The notes under the pieces: model-generated
The model's input: only the letters and a program-made list of their open reading frames with translations
What the model was told of the DNA's origin: nothing
Database searches by the model: none
Shown: piece after piece, positions 41,423 to 50,636 of the stretch
How positions within the stretch are numbered: position 1 is the first letter of the stretch
How the letters are laid out: each line of letters starts with the position of its first letter
Assembly: GCF_024611995.1 (NCBI RefSeq)
Contig: NZ_CP102509.1
Location: 7,502,001 to 7,566,000 of the forward strand
Reading direction: 5' to 3'
DNA: 64,000 bases
DNA from: Streptomyces sp. NBC_00162
GTDB taxonomy: Bacteria; Actinomycetota; Actinomycetes; Streptomycetales; Streptomycetaceae
Position numbers and translations under genes: made by a program

Positions 41423-42547
41423 TCAGCGGGTGCCGACCGCCGCGCGGACCGCTCGGCGCGCCATACCGGCGTCATCGTGCAGGCGGCGCAGCAGCAGCCG
41501 CTGCTCCTCGCCCGAGGACAGGACGCCCGCCGGCAGGGCCTGGGCCGGGGCGGTCGCCAGCATCGAGCGCTGCACCGCCGTCTCGGACATCCGGATCTCC
41601 CGGGTCAGCACCAGCATCAGATTGACCAGGAAGGCGTCCCGCACCGCCGGGCCGGCCGACTGGGCGAGCCGGCTGATCTGGCTGCGCGCGGCCGGGGCAT
41701 CGCCCAGCACCGTCCACAGGGTGGCCAGGTCGTAGCCCGGCAGGTACCAGCCCGCGTGCTCCCAGTCGAGCAGCACCGGCCCGGCCGGGGACAGCAGCAG
41801 GTTCGACAGCAGGGCGTCACCGTGGTTGAACTGCAGCGCGGTGCCCGACAGCTTCACGCCGTGCAGCAGCTTCTGCAGGTCACCGAGGTCACGGTCGGTC
41901 AGCAGCCCCAGCTCGTAGTCCCGGGCGATCCGCCGCGCGTAGTTCAGCGGGGTCCCGAACAGATCGGCCGGCGGACGCCACTGGTTGACCCGGCACACCG
42001 CGCCCAGGGCCGCCCGCAGGTCGACCCGCGGCGGGGCCTCCACGGGATGCCGCTGCAGCGCCGCGACCCGGCCCGCCATCCGCTCGACGATCAGTACGCA
42101 GTTCTCCGGGTCGGCGGCGATCAGCCGCGGCACCCGGACCGGCGGGCGGTGCCGGACAAACGCCCGGTATGACCCTATTTCGTGCCGGTACCGCTCGCGC
42201 CATTCAGGCGAGTGGTCCAGTAAAACCTTCGCGACGGCGGTCATCCGCCCGGTGGTGCCCACGAGGAGGACCGACCGGCCGCTGCGCCGCAGCACCTGGA
42301 CGGGCGCGAACTCCGGACAGATCCGCTGCACCGAGGCGAGCGCGGTGCGCAGTTGCGCCCCCTGCGGCCCCGAGAGGTCGATTCTTCCGCTGAGCGGCTG
42401 CGATCCGGCCCCCGGCATCCGCCGAGCCCGTACGGCGCCCTGCGCCGGAGCCGCGGGGCGGCCGGGGTCGAGGTAGGGGCCGCCGCTCGCGGGGAGCGTG
42501 CGGTGCGGCCGGACCGGGGCGGACACGGAGGACGTTGCTGCGTACAT
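41423..42547 (-). CDS. Aminoglycoside phosphotransferase-fold kinase
   Basis: A 374-residue protein of the APH/choline-kinase superfamily. The Brenner motif [28 protein letters not shown] is split between catalytic loop HGDALLSN and the metal-binding DWEHA, near residues 255-280. An N-terminal extension of about 60 residues is proline- and arginine-rich and unlike the domain. The substrate is unknown and need not be an antibiotic; maltokinase or other metabolite kinases share the fold. The start ATG has AAGGGA about 10 bases upstream. Divergent from the HTH regulator. Confidence 0.82.
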   Translation of the reverse strand: MYAATSSVSAPVRPHRTLPASGGPYLDPGRPAAPAQGAVRARRMPGAGSQPLSGRIDLSGPQGAQLRTALASVQRICPEFAPVQVLRRSGRSVLLVGTTGRMTAVAKVLLDHSPEWRERYRHEIGSYRAFVRHRPPVRVPRLIAADPENCVLIVERMAGRVAALQRHPVEAPPRVDLRAALGAVCRVNQWRPPADLFGTPLNYARRIARDYELGLLTDRDLGDLQKLLHGVKLSGTALQFNHGDALLSNLLLSPAGPVLLDWEHAGWYLPGYDLATLWTVLGDAPAARSQISRLAQSAGPAVRDAFLVNLMLVLTREIRMSETAVQRSMLATAPAQALPAGVLSSGEEQRLLLRRLHDDAGMARRAVRAAVGTR

Positions 42548-42778
42548 GGCGTTACGGATCCCTTCGTGCGCCGACGAGTTGCGTACGCCACCCCGCCGGA
42601 TCCCGTGCATCACCCTGGGGAGTTCCGCCGGTGAACCGGGGCGGGGAGGCGCATTCCAACCACACACCCGGCCGTGGGTGGCGCATCATCGAGCGTGCCC
42701 TGGCGAAGCCTGGCGAATAGTCGCTGGGCATCTGACGGCGGGCTACTGTCAACTCAGCCGAGAACCTGGGGGCTTGAC

Positions 42779-44275
42779 GTGAGCAAAGGTCCAAACACCC
42801 GCTTGAACGACCTGTTCGGCCTGGCCGGCTGGTCCAAGGGCGAACTGGCGAGGATGGTCAACAGGCAGGCGGCGGCCATGGGTCACCCCCAGCTGGCCAC
42901 CGACACCTCGCGGGTGCGGCGCTGGATCGACATGGGGGAGACCCCGCGCGAACCGGTGCCCACGGTACTGGCAGCACTGTTCACCGAGCGGCTCGGTCGT
43001 GTCGTGACCATCGAGGACCTCGGGTTCGTACGGCAGCGGCGCACCAGCAGACGGCAGCCGGGCGGGGCTCAGGAGAACCCCGACGGAATGCCCTGGGCGC
43101 CCGAACGCACAGCCGCGGTCCTCACCGAATTCACGGGAATGGACCTCATGCTCAACCGTCGCGGTCTGATGGGCGCGGGCGCCGTGCTCACCGCCGGCTC
43201 CGCCCTCAGCAACGCCATGCACGACTGGCTCCACACCGACCCCGCGCTCGCCAAGGAGGCGCAGCGCTTCGGGGAATCCTTCCAGGCCGACCCCGCGGGC
43301 TACGACCGCTACGAGGCCGCCCCGATCGGCTCCCAGGAGATCGAGGCACTGGAACGCTCCGTCGACGTGTTCCGTGCCTGGGACGCCTCCAGAGGGGGCG
43401 GCCTCCAGCGCAAGGCGGTCGTCGGCCAGCTCAACGAGGTGGGCGGGATGCTCGCCTACCACCACCCCGACCACCTCCAGCGGCGGCTGTGGGGGGTGGC
43501 GGCCAACCTCGCCGTCCTCGCGGGCTGGATGTCCCACGACGTGGGCCTCGAACCCACGGCGCAGAAGTACTTCGTCATCGCCGCGCACGCCGCGCGCGAG
43601 GGCGGCGACCGGCCGCGCGCCGGCGAGGCGCTCTCCCGGGCCGCCCGCCAGATGGTCCACCTCGGCAAGCCGAACGAGGCCCTCGACCTGATGAAGCTGG
43701 CCCAGTCCGGCTCCGGCGAGCAGACCCTGCCCCGTACGCGCGCCATGCTGCACACCATCGAGGCCTGGGCGCAGGCCGCCATGGGCAAGGGCCAGGCCAT
43801 GCGCCGCACCCTGGGCGAGGCGGAGGAGCTGTTCGTCTCCGACAAGGGCGACGTACCGCCGCCGAGTTGGATGCAGCACTTCGACGAGGCGGACCTGCAC
43901 GGCATGCAGGCCCTGGCGTACCGCACCCTCGCCGACCACGACGCCACGGCGGCGCCGATCGCCGCGCGCCACGCCAAGGAGGCCCTGCGGTTGCGCGGCG
44001 ACGGCTACCAGCGCTCGCAGATCTTCGACTACCTCTCGATGGCCTCGGCCTGCTTCATCGCCGACGACCCCGAACAGGCCGACCGCTACGCCCGTCTCGC
44101 CCTGGTGTCGATGAACGAGACCTCCTCGCACCGCACCTGGGACCGACTGCGCGAGATGTACCGGCTGACCGGCCAGTACGCGGGGTACGCGCGCATCGAG
44201 GACCTGCGCGAGGAGATCGAACGGGCCCTCCCCGACAGCCCGGCGCCGCGCAGTCCGCGCGGTGCGGACGTGTAG
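42779..44275 (+). CDS. Streptomycete HTH-TPR transcriptional regulator
   Basis: A regulator of 498 residues. The N-terminal helix-turn-helix-like part is NTRLNDLFGLAGWSKGELARM with a second element in DTSRVRRWIDMGETPREPVP. From about residue 190 it is all helical with TPR-like repeats (AQKYFVIAAHAAREGGDRPRAGEALSRAAR and EALDLMKLAQSG). Similar proteins regulate development and antibiotic formation in Streptomyces, with many paralogues; I cannot assign a name. The GTG start was chosen because the upstream in-frame codons are not conserved-looking. A strong terminator follows. Confidence 0.8.
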   Translation: MSKGPNTRLNDLFGLAGWSKGELARMVNRQAAAMGHPQLATDTSRVRRWIDMGETPREPVPTVLAALFTERLGRVVTIEDLGFVRQRRTSRRQPGGAQENPDGMPWAPERTAAVLTEFTGMDLMLNRRGLMGAGAVLTAGSALSNAMHDWLHTDPALAKEAQRFGESFQADPAGYDRYEAAPIGSQEIEALERSVDVFRAWDASRGGGLQRKAVVGQLNEVGGMLAYHHPDHLQRRLWGVAANLAVLAGWMSHDVGLEPTAQKYFVIAAHAAREGGDRPRAGEALSRAARQMVHLGKPNEALDLMKLAQSGSGEQTLPRTRAMLHTIEAWAQAAMGKGQAMRRTLGEAEELFVSDKGDVPPPSWMQHFDEADLHGMQALAYRTLADHDATAAPIAARHAKEALRLRGDGYQRSQIFDYLSMASACFIADDPEQADRYARLALVSMNETSSHRTWDRLREMYRLTGQYAGYARIEDLREEIERALPDSPAPRSPRGADV

Positions 44276-44302
44276 TGCGGGAAGGCGTACGGAGACGAGA
44301 AA

Positions 44303-44324
44303 GGCCGCGCCTTCCGGCGCGGCC
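44303..44324. terminator. Stem-loop between the HTH-TPR and SpoIIE genes
   Basis: GGCCGCGCC (44303-44311) and GGCGCGGCC (44316-44324) form a 9-bp stem with a TTCC loop, shared by the two convergent genes. No T-tract follows on either strand. Confidence 0.75.
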
Positions 44325-44368
44325 CTGAGCCCGAAGGCCCCAGAGGCGAGGTTCCCGACGCAGGCGGT

Positions 44369-45790
44369 CTACGCGCCGACCCGCGCCACCAGCACGCACG
44401 CGTCGTCCTCGCGCTCGCTCTCGCCGAACTCCTCGATCACCATGCGCACGCAGTCCTGAGCCGACCGCGCCGCCGAGAATCGCGGTGCGAGCGCCAGTAG
44501 CCGTTCCGTGCCGTCGGCCCGGCTGAACTCGATGCTGCGCGGCGTCAGTCCGTCCGTGTGCAGGACGAGTACGTCGCCCACCTCGAGGCGCTCCTCGGCC
44601 TGCCCGTACGAGGCTCCGGAGGTCGCGCCCAGCAGTACGCCCTCCGGCGGCACCAGGGAGCGGCCGGAGCCGCGGCGGAACAGCAGCGGGGCGGGGTGCC
44701 CGGCCTGCGCCCAGGACAGCACGCGGCGCGCGGGATCGTAGCGGCAGCACACGGCCGAGCCGAGCGCCGGCTGTACGGAGGTCTCCAGGAGCTGGTTCAG
44801 CCACCCCATCAGGGGGCCCGGCTCGATGCCGGCCATGGCCATGCCGCGCAGCGCGCCGAGCATCATCGCCATGCCGGAGGTGGCGGTCACCCCGTGCCCG
44901 GTCAGATCGCCGACCGTCAGCATCGAGCGTCCGTCGGGGAGTTCGATGGCGTCGTACCAGTCGCCGCCGATCAGTGCGCTGGTCGCCGACGGCAGGTAGT
45001 GCGCGGCCACGTCCAGTGTGCCCGTGCTGTTGTGCGGGAACCGCAGGGAGCCGCGCCACGGGGGGAGCACGGCTTCCTGCAGCTCGACCGCCAGCCGGTG
45101 CTCGGTCTGCGCGATCTCCCGCTGGCGCTGGAGCGAGTCACGGGACTCGCGCACCGCCCGCTGGCTTCGGCGCAGTTCACTCACGTCCCGCAGTACGGCC
45201 CACATGGAGGCCGTGCAACCGTCGGAGTCGAGTACCGGCTCGCCCCTCATGTGCAAGGTCCGGACCCGGCCGTCGGCCCGGACGATGCGGAACTCGCCGT
45301 CGATCGCCTTGCCGTCCACCAGGCAGGCCGTGACCCAGGCGGTGAGCAGCGGCTGGTCCTCGGAGAACAGGGTGGAGCCCAGTTCGTCGAGCGGCAGCGC
45401 GCCCGCCTCGGGGGACCGGCCGAAGATCTGGAACAGCTCGTCGGACCAACTGACCTCGTCGGTCAGCAGGTTCCACTCGGCGCTGCCGACCCGGGTCTGT
45501 GCCTCGGGTCCGGCTTCGGGCGCCGACTGCGGGAGCACGATGGTCTCGGGCGCGGGAGGCAGGCCCTCCTTGAGCTGACCGAGGTGCTCGCCGAGGTCGT
45601 CGAGGTGGTGCACGGCAAGATCGCACAGCGCGCGCTGCCAGCGGCCCTGGGCGTCGTCGTCGTCCACGACGGTGTCGCGGCGGACCGCGTCCACTTCACC
45701 CCGGAGGCGGCGGGTCTGTGAGATCAGTGCGTCCACCGACCCCGGCTCGGGCGGCTGCGCGGGACGGTCCGCGAACAGGTGGGACGGCAT
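44369..45790 (-). CDS. PAS-domain PP2C/SpoIIE-type protein phosphatase
   Basis: A 473-residue cytosolic regulator. Residues about 95-210 are a PAS-like sensor (WSDELFQIFGRSPEAG, RIVRADGRVRTLHMRGEPV), followed by a coiled linker (RSQRAVRESRDSLQRQREIAQTE). Residues about 245-472 are the SpoIIE/RsbU phosphatase with ALIGGDWYDAI, LTVGDLTGHG, and VLHTDGLTP metal-binding motifs. Such enzymes dephosphorylate anti-anti-sigma factors and so control alternative sigma factors; no such partner is next to it here. GGAG lies 5 bases before the ATG. Confidence 0.92.
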   Translation of the reverse strand: MPSHLFADRPAQPPEPGSVDALISQTRRLRGEVDAVRRDTVVDDDDAQGRWQRALCDLAVHHLDDLGEHLGQLKEGLPPAPETIVLPQSAPEAGPEAQTRVGSAEWNLLTDEVSWSDELFQIFGRSPEAGALPLDELGSTLFSEDQPLLTAWVTACLVDGKAIDGEFRIVRADGRVRTLHMRGEPVLDSDGCTASMWAVLRDVSELRRSQRAVRESRDSLQRQREIAQTEHRLAVELQEAVLPPWRGSLRFPHNSTGTLDVAAHYLPSATSALIGGDWYDAIELPDGRSMLTVGDLTGHGVTATSGMAMMLGALRGMAMAGIEPGPLMGWLNQLLETSVQPALGSAVCCRYDPARRVLSWAQAGHPAPLLFRRGSGRSLVPPEGVLLGATSGASYGQAEERLEVGDVLVLHTDGLTPRSIEFSRADGTERLLALAPRFSAARSAQDCVRMVIEEFGESEREDDACVLVARVGA

Positions 45791-46300
45791 GAGAACTCCG
45801 ATACAGGCGCGGCACGGCCAAGTCTGAAGGAAGGACCGGTAACGACTGTTGCACAGGCGGCGACGGCGTGTAAGGCGTTTGGCAACATCCGGAACGGTCT
45901 TGCTCCTGACATATGCCGCAGGCCTTCCGGCGTGTCTTCCCCGTACGAACGAATCCGGTCAGCCGAGTTCGGGCCGTCATGAACGCCTCCGGCGCGCCCG
46001 CCTCTCCGGTCCCACCCCGGAGGCCTCCGACGAGCCGGAACCGGGGCGTAGGCGACGGCCGGAAACAGGCCCTCGGTGCCCGGTGGATCGATCGTACGGC
46101 CGAGGTGTGCGAGCCGTGCACCTCCGTTCGGGTCGGGATCAACGCCCCTGCTGCTGTACCCCGAACGAATGACCCCGTACTCCGTGCCCCGATCCTTCCC
46201 TCCGGCTTCCCACCTCACCCCTTGATCGCTACTCTACGTGTCGGTAATGAGCCAGGGGTGGTCCGCGCGAGCGGACCCGCGCAGGGTGGGGACGACACAC
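45791..46300. other. Long intergenic region before the molybdenum hydroxylase genes
   Basis: These 510 bases between divergent genes show no gene with coding bias. The right end has TACTCT (about 46230) as a candidate -10 before the hydroxylase and a ribosome-site-like GGTGGGGA close to its ATG. A short in-frame ATG at 46247 would extend the hydroxylase, but the added part is not like a Tat signal. No strong hairpin or long repeat was seen. Confidence 0.4.
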
Positions 46301-48529
46301 ATGACCGGGCAGAACCACCCGGCGGGGCAGAGCCGCCGCTCCTTCCTCACCTACCTCGTCGCGGCGCCGACGCTCGCCCTCGTCACCCGCGCCGGAGCCG
46401 ACGCGCTCGCCCCGCAGCCCGCCCACGCCGTGGTGCCGAGCCTGCCCGCCATCGCCGATGTGATCGACCTCGGCGACCTGTTCATCCTGGCCGGCGCACC
46501 CACCTCCGCCCTGCTGGCGCTCGCCGTCGAGGCGGACGGGACGATCCGTTTCCGGCTGCCGCGCGAGGAGGTCGGCCAGGGCCTGACCACCGCCGTGGCC
46601 ATGCTGGTCGCGGAGGAGCTGGACGCGCCCCTCGCCGCCGTTCGCGTCGAACTGGACGACGCGCGGCCCGAACTGCTCTTCAACCAGCTCACCGGCTCCT
46701 CCAACTCCATCCGCTCCCTCTACGGGCCGGTCCGCCAGTGCGCCGCCACCGCCCGGGCCCGCCTCGTGGCGGCCGCCGCCCGCCGCTGGAGCCTCTCACC
46801 GGCCACCCTGACCACCGCGAACGGCGCCGTCCGCGCCCCCGACGGCCGCACCGCCGGCTACGGCTCCCTCGCCGCGGCCGCCGCCGACCCGGGCCTGGTC
46901 GTCCTCGGCGCCACCCCCAAGAAGACGGCGAAGCACACCCTGGTCGGCAAGCCGACCGGCCGCGTCGACGCCCGCGCCATGGTCACCGGAGCCCAGCGGT
47001 ACACCCTCGACCTCGATGTCCCCGGCGCGAAGCCGTGCGTGGTGCGCCGCCCGCCCACGCTCGGCGGCAGCGTCCGCACCGTCGCCAACCTCGCCGCCGT
47101 CAAGGCCATGCCCGGCGTCCTGCACGTGGTGACCGTCCCGACCGGGGTCGCGGTCGTCGCCGAGACCTTCGGGCAGGCCCTCGACGCCAAGGCCGCCCTC
47201 CAGGTCACCTGGGGTCCGGGCCCCGCCGACGCGCTGTCCGACGCGCAGATCCGTACGAAGCTGCGCGCGGCCACCCCGCCGCTGCTGGTGCCGCCGCTCC
47301 TGACCCCGTACGTGGACGCCGAGTTCGACTTCGCCTTCGTCAGTCACGCCCCGATGGAGACCAACTCCGCCGTCGCCGACGTACGGGAGGACCGCGCCGA
47401 GATCTGGTCGGGGCTCAAGTCCCCGATCGTGGCCCGCGAGACCATCGCCGCCGACCTCGGACTGCCGCTGGACAAGGTCACGGTGCACGTGGTCCAGGCC
47501 GGCGGCTCCTTCGGGCGGCGGCTCTTCTTCGACGCGGCCCTGGAGGCGGCCCGGATCTCCAAGGCCTGCCGCCGCCCGGTCAGGCTGATGTGGACCCGCG
47601 TGGACGACACCCGGCACGGCCGGATGCGCCCCGCCACCCACCACAAGATCCGGGCCACCCACCTGCTCGGCGAGATCCTCACCTTCGAGCACCGGGTAGC
47701 CGCCGCCGAGACCGACTTCCGGCACGGTCTCGGCGAGATCATCACCGCCACCGCCGCGAGTCTGCCGCTCGGCATCGGCAACGCGACCCTGGCCCAGACC
47801 CTGTTCCTGACCACCGTGAAGTCCCCGTACCACTTCGGGCTCACCACCCAGGCCCTCACCGAGGTGCCGACCGGCATCCCCACCGGCTCCTGGCGCTCGG
47901 TGTACTCCGCCAACACCCGCGGCGCCGAGGAGATCGTGGTCGACGAACTGGCCGCCGCGACCGGCCGGGACCCGTACCAGTTCCGCCGCACCTTCCTGAA
48001 GACCGCCGCCCAGCGGGCCGTGCTCGACAAGGCCGCCACGGAAGGGCAGTGGGGGCGGCCGATGCCGGCGGGATGCGCGCAGGGCATCGCCTTCCACGAG
48101 GAGTACAAGTCCCGCACCGCGTGCCTCGTCGAGATCGACACCCGCGACCCGGAGCACGTGCGCGTGACCAGGGCCGTCATCGCCGTGGACGTGGGCCTGC
48201 CCGTCAACCCGCGCGGGCTGGAGGCCCAGATGATCGGCGGCCTCACCGACGCCATCTCCACCACCCTGCGCGCCGGACTGCACCTGGACAAGGGCCTCCC
48301 GCTGGAGGGCAGTTACAGCCAGTTCCACTGGGCGAAGCAGCGCGACACCCCGCGTGACGTACGGGTCCACGTACTGCCCGCCACCGGCGAGGAGCCGGGC
48401 GGCGCGGGCGAGCTCGGCGTCCCCGCGGCGGTCGGCGCGATCGCCAACGCCTGGGCCCGGGCCACCGGTTCCAAGCCGCGCAGCTTCCCCCTCGACTTCG
48501 ACGTCGACTTCACCCCCTACCCGCGATAG
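46301..48529 (+). CDS. Tat-exported molybdopterin subunit of an aldehyde/xanthine-type hydroxylase (IorB-like)
   Basis: A large subunit of 742 residues of the xanthine oxidase family, nearest the isoquinoline 1-oxidoreductase (IorB) group. A twin-arginine signal, [18 protein letters not shown], starts at residue 12. Cofactor regions include [41 protein letters not shown], and [16 protein letters not shown]. The C-terminal [19 protein letters not shown] holds the catalytic Glu. The electron-transfer [2Fe-2S] subunit is encoded next. IorB-type enzymes typically transfer electrons to periplasmic or membrane acceptors. XdhC-type maturation genes are not adjacent. Confidence 0.9.
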   Translation: MTGQNHPAGQSRRSFLTYLVAAPTLALVTRAGADALAPQPAHAVVPSLPAIADVIDLGDLFILAGAPTSALLALAVEADGTIRFRLPREEVGQGLTTAVAMLVAEELDAPLAAVRVELDDARPELLFNQLTGSSNSIRSLYGPVRQCAATARARLVAAAARRWSLSPATLTTANGAVRAPDGRTAGYGSLAAAAADPGLVVLGATPKKTAKHTLVGKPTGRVDARAMVTGAQRYTLDLDVPGAKPCVVRRPPTLGGSVRTVANLAAVKAMPGVLHVVTVPTGVAVVAETFGQALDAKAALQVTWGPGPADALSDAQIRTKLRAATPPLLVPPLLTPYVDAEFDFAFVSHAPMETNSAVADVREDRAEIWSGLKSPIVARETIAADLGLPLDKVTVHVVQAGGSFGRRLFFDAALEAARISKACRRPVRLMWTRVDDTRHGRMRPATHHKIRATHLLGEILTFEHRVAAAETDFRHGLGEIITATAASLPLGIGNATLAQTLFLTTVKSPYHFGLTTQALTEVPTGIPTGSWRSVYSANTRGAEEIVVDELAAATGRDPYQFRRTFLKTAAQRAVLDKAATEGQWGRPMPAGCAQGIAFHEEYKSRTACLVEIDTRDPEHVRVTRAVIAVDVGLPVNPRGLEAQMIGGLTDAISTTLRAGLHLDKGLPLEGSYSQFHWAKQRDTPRDVRVHVLPATGEEPGGAGELGVPAAVGAIANAWARATGSKPRSFPLDFDVDFTPYPR

Positions 48530-48549
48530 CCCGCAGCCAGGAGTACGCC

Positions 48550-49005
48550 GTGCCCTCCCACACCTTCACCGTCAACGGGCAGAGCGTCACCGTGGACGCC
48601 CCCGACGACCTGCCCCTGCTCTGGGTGCTGCGCGACATGCTGGGCGTCACCGGCCCCAAGTACGGCTGCGGCGTGGACGTCTGCAAGGCCTGCACCAGCC
48701 ACCTCGACGGCACCGACGTCCGGCCGTGCGTGGTGCCCGTCTCCGCCTGCGCGGGGAAGACGGTGACCACCATCGAGGGGCTTGCCGACGGGGACGACCT
48801 GCATCCCGTGCAGGAGGCCTGGCTCGAACAGGACGTCTCCCAGTGCGGCTTCTGCCAGCCCGGCCAGATCATGGCGGCCGTGGCCCTGCTGAAGCGCACC
48901 GCCGACCCCACGGACGAGGACATCGACGCCATCGCCAACATCTGCCGCTGCGGAACCTACTTCCGCATCCGCGAGGCCATCCGCAGCGCGGCCGCCCGCA
49001 TGTGA
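48550..49005 (+). CDS. [2Fe-2S] subunit of the molybdenum hydroxylase (IorA-like)
   Basis: A 151-residue iron-sulphur subunit. The N-terminal plant-ferredoxin cluster is [15 protein letters not shown] with a fourth Cys in PCVVPVSAC; the C-terminal cluster is [12 protein letters not shown] and [10 protein letters not shown]. These are the two clusters that carry electrons from molybdopterin in XdhC/IorA-type subunits. AGGAG is well spaced before the GTG, and the gap to the large subunit is 20 bp, so the two genes form one operon. It carries no export signal and presumably rides with the large subunit. Confidence 0.93.
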   Translation: MPSHTFTVNGQSVTVDAPDDLPLLWVLRDMLGVTGPKYGCGVDVCKACTSHLDGTDVRPCVVPVSACAGKTVTTIEGLADGDDLHPVQEAWLEQDVSQCGFCQPGQIMAAVALLKRTADPTDEDIDAIANICRCGTYFRIREAIRSAAARM

Positions 49006-49166
49006 GCGGCGGCGGACCCCGGTGTTTCCCCCGCGGATGCCGGGATCCGGCCGCTCGTAGCCCAACCTATGCCGGTCGGGGGCCGTTCGCAGGGTTCGCT
49101 CCGCCCAGTGACGCCGCCGGACGGGTATCGCTGCGCACAGTGTGCGGCAGGTGGTTCAATGCCGCG

Positions 49167-50585
49167 GTGTCCCGGTCAGACGACGTGCTCAAGGTCCACC
49201 GGCTCGCCCACACCGGTGGGTCGGCCGCGTTGCTGGAATGGCTCGCCGGCCGCCTGGGCGGGTGGGCCGGGGTGGTGGACGCCGAAGATGGGCGCGGGCC
49301 GGAGTCCGCCGTGCGCGGAGTCGCCGAGATGAACGCCCGCGGCGTACGGTCGGCCATCCTGCACGGCGCCGGATCCGCCACGCTGCTGTTCGCGCTGGAC
49401 GGCGGGCGCGCGCTGGCCGCCGTACTGTCCCGGCCGCACCACCCGGAGGCGTCCACGCTGCTCGCGGACGCCGCCGTACCGCTGGCCCTCGTCCTGCGCG
49501 CCGAGGAGGCCGCGCGGCGGGAGGCGCGGGCCGCTCTCGCCGAGTCGCGGGCCCGAGAGGCGGTGCTGCACCTGCTGATGAACGGCCGGCTCTCCACCGC
49601 CCGCCAGATCGCCGAGGCGCTGGGCCCCACGCTGCCCGAGCCGATGCGGATGTACGTCGTGGAATGCCGGACCGGTCAGCGCGGCGAAGTGACCCGGCGG
49701 TGCGAGGAACTGACGGGCGGCCGGGCCTGGATCGTGCGCTGCCCGGTGTACGTACGCCACCTGATCGTGCTCGTCCCGGCGGACCTGGCAGCGGCCTCGG
49801 CCGACCACGACCCCCTGGCCGGGGCGCTGGTGGAGGTGGCCCCGGACTGCGCGGTCGGGGCCAGCGGGGAGATGCGCCTGCGCGAGGCGCCGGCCGCCTA
49901 CACCCAGGCCTTCCACGCCCTGGCCGTCGCCCGCGGCCGCCACGAACGGCACGCCCGGTTCGGGCCGGGCCCCGAGCTGGCGCTCGCCGCCCACGGGGCC
50001 GGGGCCGGCTGGGCCGAGGCCCTGCTCGCGCCGCTGCACGCGTACGAGCCCCGGCGCCCCCAGGACCCCGGCGCGCAGGAACTGCGCGCCACCGCCCACG
50101 CCTGGCTGAACTTCACCTCGCACGCGACCCGGCTGCTGAAGATCCACCGCAACACCCTGGCCGCCCGGCTCCGCCTGGTCGAGACCCTGCTCGGGCTGGA
50201 CCTCGCACGCCTCGGGGACCAGGCGGCGCTCTCGCTGGCCCTGCGGCTGACCCCGGGTGCGCGGCCCGGTGCCGGCGCGGCCGCAGCGGCCGCCTCCGAT
50301 CTCGACGAGGTGCTGCGCGATCCGCGGCTGACCGCCTGGGCCCGGGCCCATCTGCGCCTGCTGACCGGGCCCGACGCCCCGTCGGGCGCCCGCGCCACCG
50401 TCCGTACCTGGCTGGCGCACGACGCCCAACTCGTCCCGGCGGCCGCCGCGCTGGGCGTCTCCGTCCCCGGCGCCCGCAAGCGGCTGACCCGTGTCGAGGC
50501 GCTGCTGGAGCGCTCCCTGCTGCAGTCCCCGAGCGCCCGGCACGATCTGTGGCTGGCGTACCGGGCGGAGGAGCTCGCCAGGTGA
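49167..50585 (+). CDS. PucR-family transcriptional regulator
   Basis: A 472-residue regulator. The N-terminal half is a GAF-like sensor region, with AEESRAREAVLHLLMNGR-like helix leading to the GGDEF-related middle part typical of CdaR/PucR proteins. The PucR HTH is near residue 320, HATRLLKIHRNTLAARLRLVE. A second HTH-like stretch, VPAAAALGVSVPGARKRLTRVE, lies near the C-terminus. It follows the molybdenum hydroxylase and precedes an APC permease; PucR of Bacillus activates purine catabolism, so a nitrogen-compound role is possible. Start chosen at GTG 49167; an upstream GTG at 49140 also fits. Confidence 0.82.
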   Translation: MSRSDDVLKVHRLAHTGGSAALLEWLAGRLGGWAGVVDAEDGRGPESAVRGVAEMNARGVRSAILHGAGSATLLFALDGGRALAAVLSRPHHPEASTLLADAAVPLALVLRAEEAARREARAALAESRAREAVLHLLMNGRLSTARQIAEALGPTLPEPMRMYVVECRTGQRGEVTRRCEELTGGRAWIVRCPVYVRHLIVLVPADLAAASADHDPLAGALVEVAPDCAVGASGEMRLREAPAAYTQAFHALAVARGRHERHARFGPGPELALAAHGAGAGWAEALLAPLHAYEPRRPQDPGAQELRATAHAWLNFTSHATRLLKIHRNTLAARLRLVETLLGLDLARLGDQAALSLALRLTPGARPGAGAAAAAASDLDEVLRDPRLTAWARAHLRLLTGPDAPSGARATVRTWLAHDAQLVPAAAALGVSVPGARKRLTRVEALLERSLLQSPSARHDLWLAYRAEELAR

Positions 50586-50636
50586 CACCGTCACTAAAAG
50601 GGGCGAATAGCGCAAAACATCAACGATCATGCCCCA

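Noticed and set aside
46238..46300. Upstream start for the molybdenum hydroxylase
   Set aside because: The added 21 residues precede the twin-arginine motif and make the signal too long; a better ribosome site precedes 46301.
50582..50594. GTGAC-ACC-GTCAC inverted repeat before the APC permease as operator
   Set aside because: Five-base arms in GC-rich DNA are common and it overlaps the PucR stop codon; no similar site nearby.
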